Source: Cytophagales bacterium (GTDB lineage: Bacteria; Bacteroidota; Bacteroidia; Cytophagales; 172606-1). From it: a stretch of 5,932 nt of DNA. Below are positions 5,738 through 5,932 of this stretch, one piece after another. Location of the stretch: NCBI GenBank assembly GCA_025455595.1, contig JALOMD010000282.1, positions 1 to 5,932 of the forward strand, given 5' to 3'. Position numbers and translations under genes: made by a program. The notes under the pieces were generated by a model, which was given only the letters and a program-made list of their open reading frames with translations, was not told where the DNA came from and did no database searches. Each line of letters opens with the position of its first letter. Position 1 is the stretch's first letter.

Positions 5738-5932
5738 ATGCAGCAATTCTTTATCTTTTTTCTCGCTATTTTCTGTATTTCCACTGTATCCGCACAGACG
5801 CAGCCCGCGCGCAAGAAAATCATCGCCGTGGTGGGCGACAACAACCTGCCCGACGACCATCCCAACTGCAAATTGGCCGAGGCATTGGGCCAAGCCTTGG
5901 TTGACAACGGCTACCGCATCATCCACGGCGGG
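5738..5932 (+). CDS. Exported SLOG/LOG-superfamily (TIGR00725-like) Rossmann protein, truncated by window end
   Basis: ATG at 5738 opens a frame that stays open for all 65 codons to the window edge. Residues 1-19 form a signal peptide with a phenylalanine-rich core (MQQFFIFFLAIF, then VSA-19 before QTQ), which supports this start, although the n-region has no positive charge. From residue ~26 the sequence KKIIAVVGDNN followed by KLAEALGQALVDNGYRIIHGG matches the first beta-alpha-beta unit of SLOG-superfamily proteins (LOG, TIGR00725, DprA-like), which bind or process nucleotides. The diagnostic PGGxGT...E segment would lie beyond the window, so the enzyme class and activity are open. Family members I know are cytosolic, so a signal peptide is unusual. 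Codon use is GC-rich like the receptor gene and unlike the cassette between them. The gene is certain; the family call is fairly confident. Confidence 0.75.
   Translation, partial: MQQFFIFFLAIFCISTVSAQTQPARKKIIAVVGDNNLPDDHPNCKLAEALGQALVDNGYRIIHGG

Overview
The window looks like a piece of a Bacteroidota chromosome, probably Cytophagales- or Saprospirales-like. Three things point that way: an Oar-type TonB-dependent receptor, Sec signal peptides that end in Ala and are followed by Gln, and starts preceded by A/T-rich sequence with no clear Shine-Dalgarno. This placement is inferred from style and families, not from a marker gene. All recognisable genes are on the + strand.

Layout: (1) bases 1-2805 hold most of a large outer-membrane TonB-dependent receptor whose N-terminus lies before the window, closed by a strong terminator at 2833-2873. 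(2) About 140 bp of A/T-rich intergenic DNA carries a possible promoter and a short repeated motif. (3) 3014-4663 encodes a secreted 549-residue modular protein. It has a signal peptide, an N-terminal beta-sandwich-like region resembling the segment found next to RHS cores in Bacteroidota, a Pro/Gly-rich linker, two tandem beta repeats, and a C-terminal JAMM/JAB-type metallopeptidase-like domain (Glu406, His492-x-His494, Ser504-x-x-Asp507). (4) 4626-5222 encodes an unrecognised small exported protein that overlaps or abuts the previous gene, and the pair ends at a UUCG-loop terminator (5255-5288). (5) 5289-5737 is non-coding; its right part is unusually rich in hairpins and has repeat-element character. 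(6) 5738 to the end is the start of a gene for a signal-peptide-bearing Rossmann/SLOG (LOG/TIGR00725-like) protein cut by the window edge.

The two middle genes are much more A/T-rich than both flanks. Hand counts give 44 G/C of 60 in 1021-1080, 22 of 60 in 3001-3060 and 37 of 60 in 5821-5880. Together with the modular secreted protein and its tightly linked small exported partner, this suggests an accessory cassette between core-like genes. The best candidate for something undescribed is this pair: a putative exported JAMM effector or toxin built on an RHS-type delivery module without RHS repeats, with a periplasmic partner that could be its immunity or inhibitor protein. The pair reading is inference; the JAMM residue pattern and the module order are visible in the sequence.
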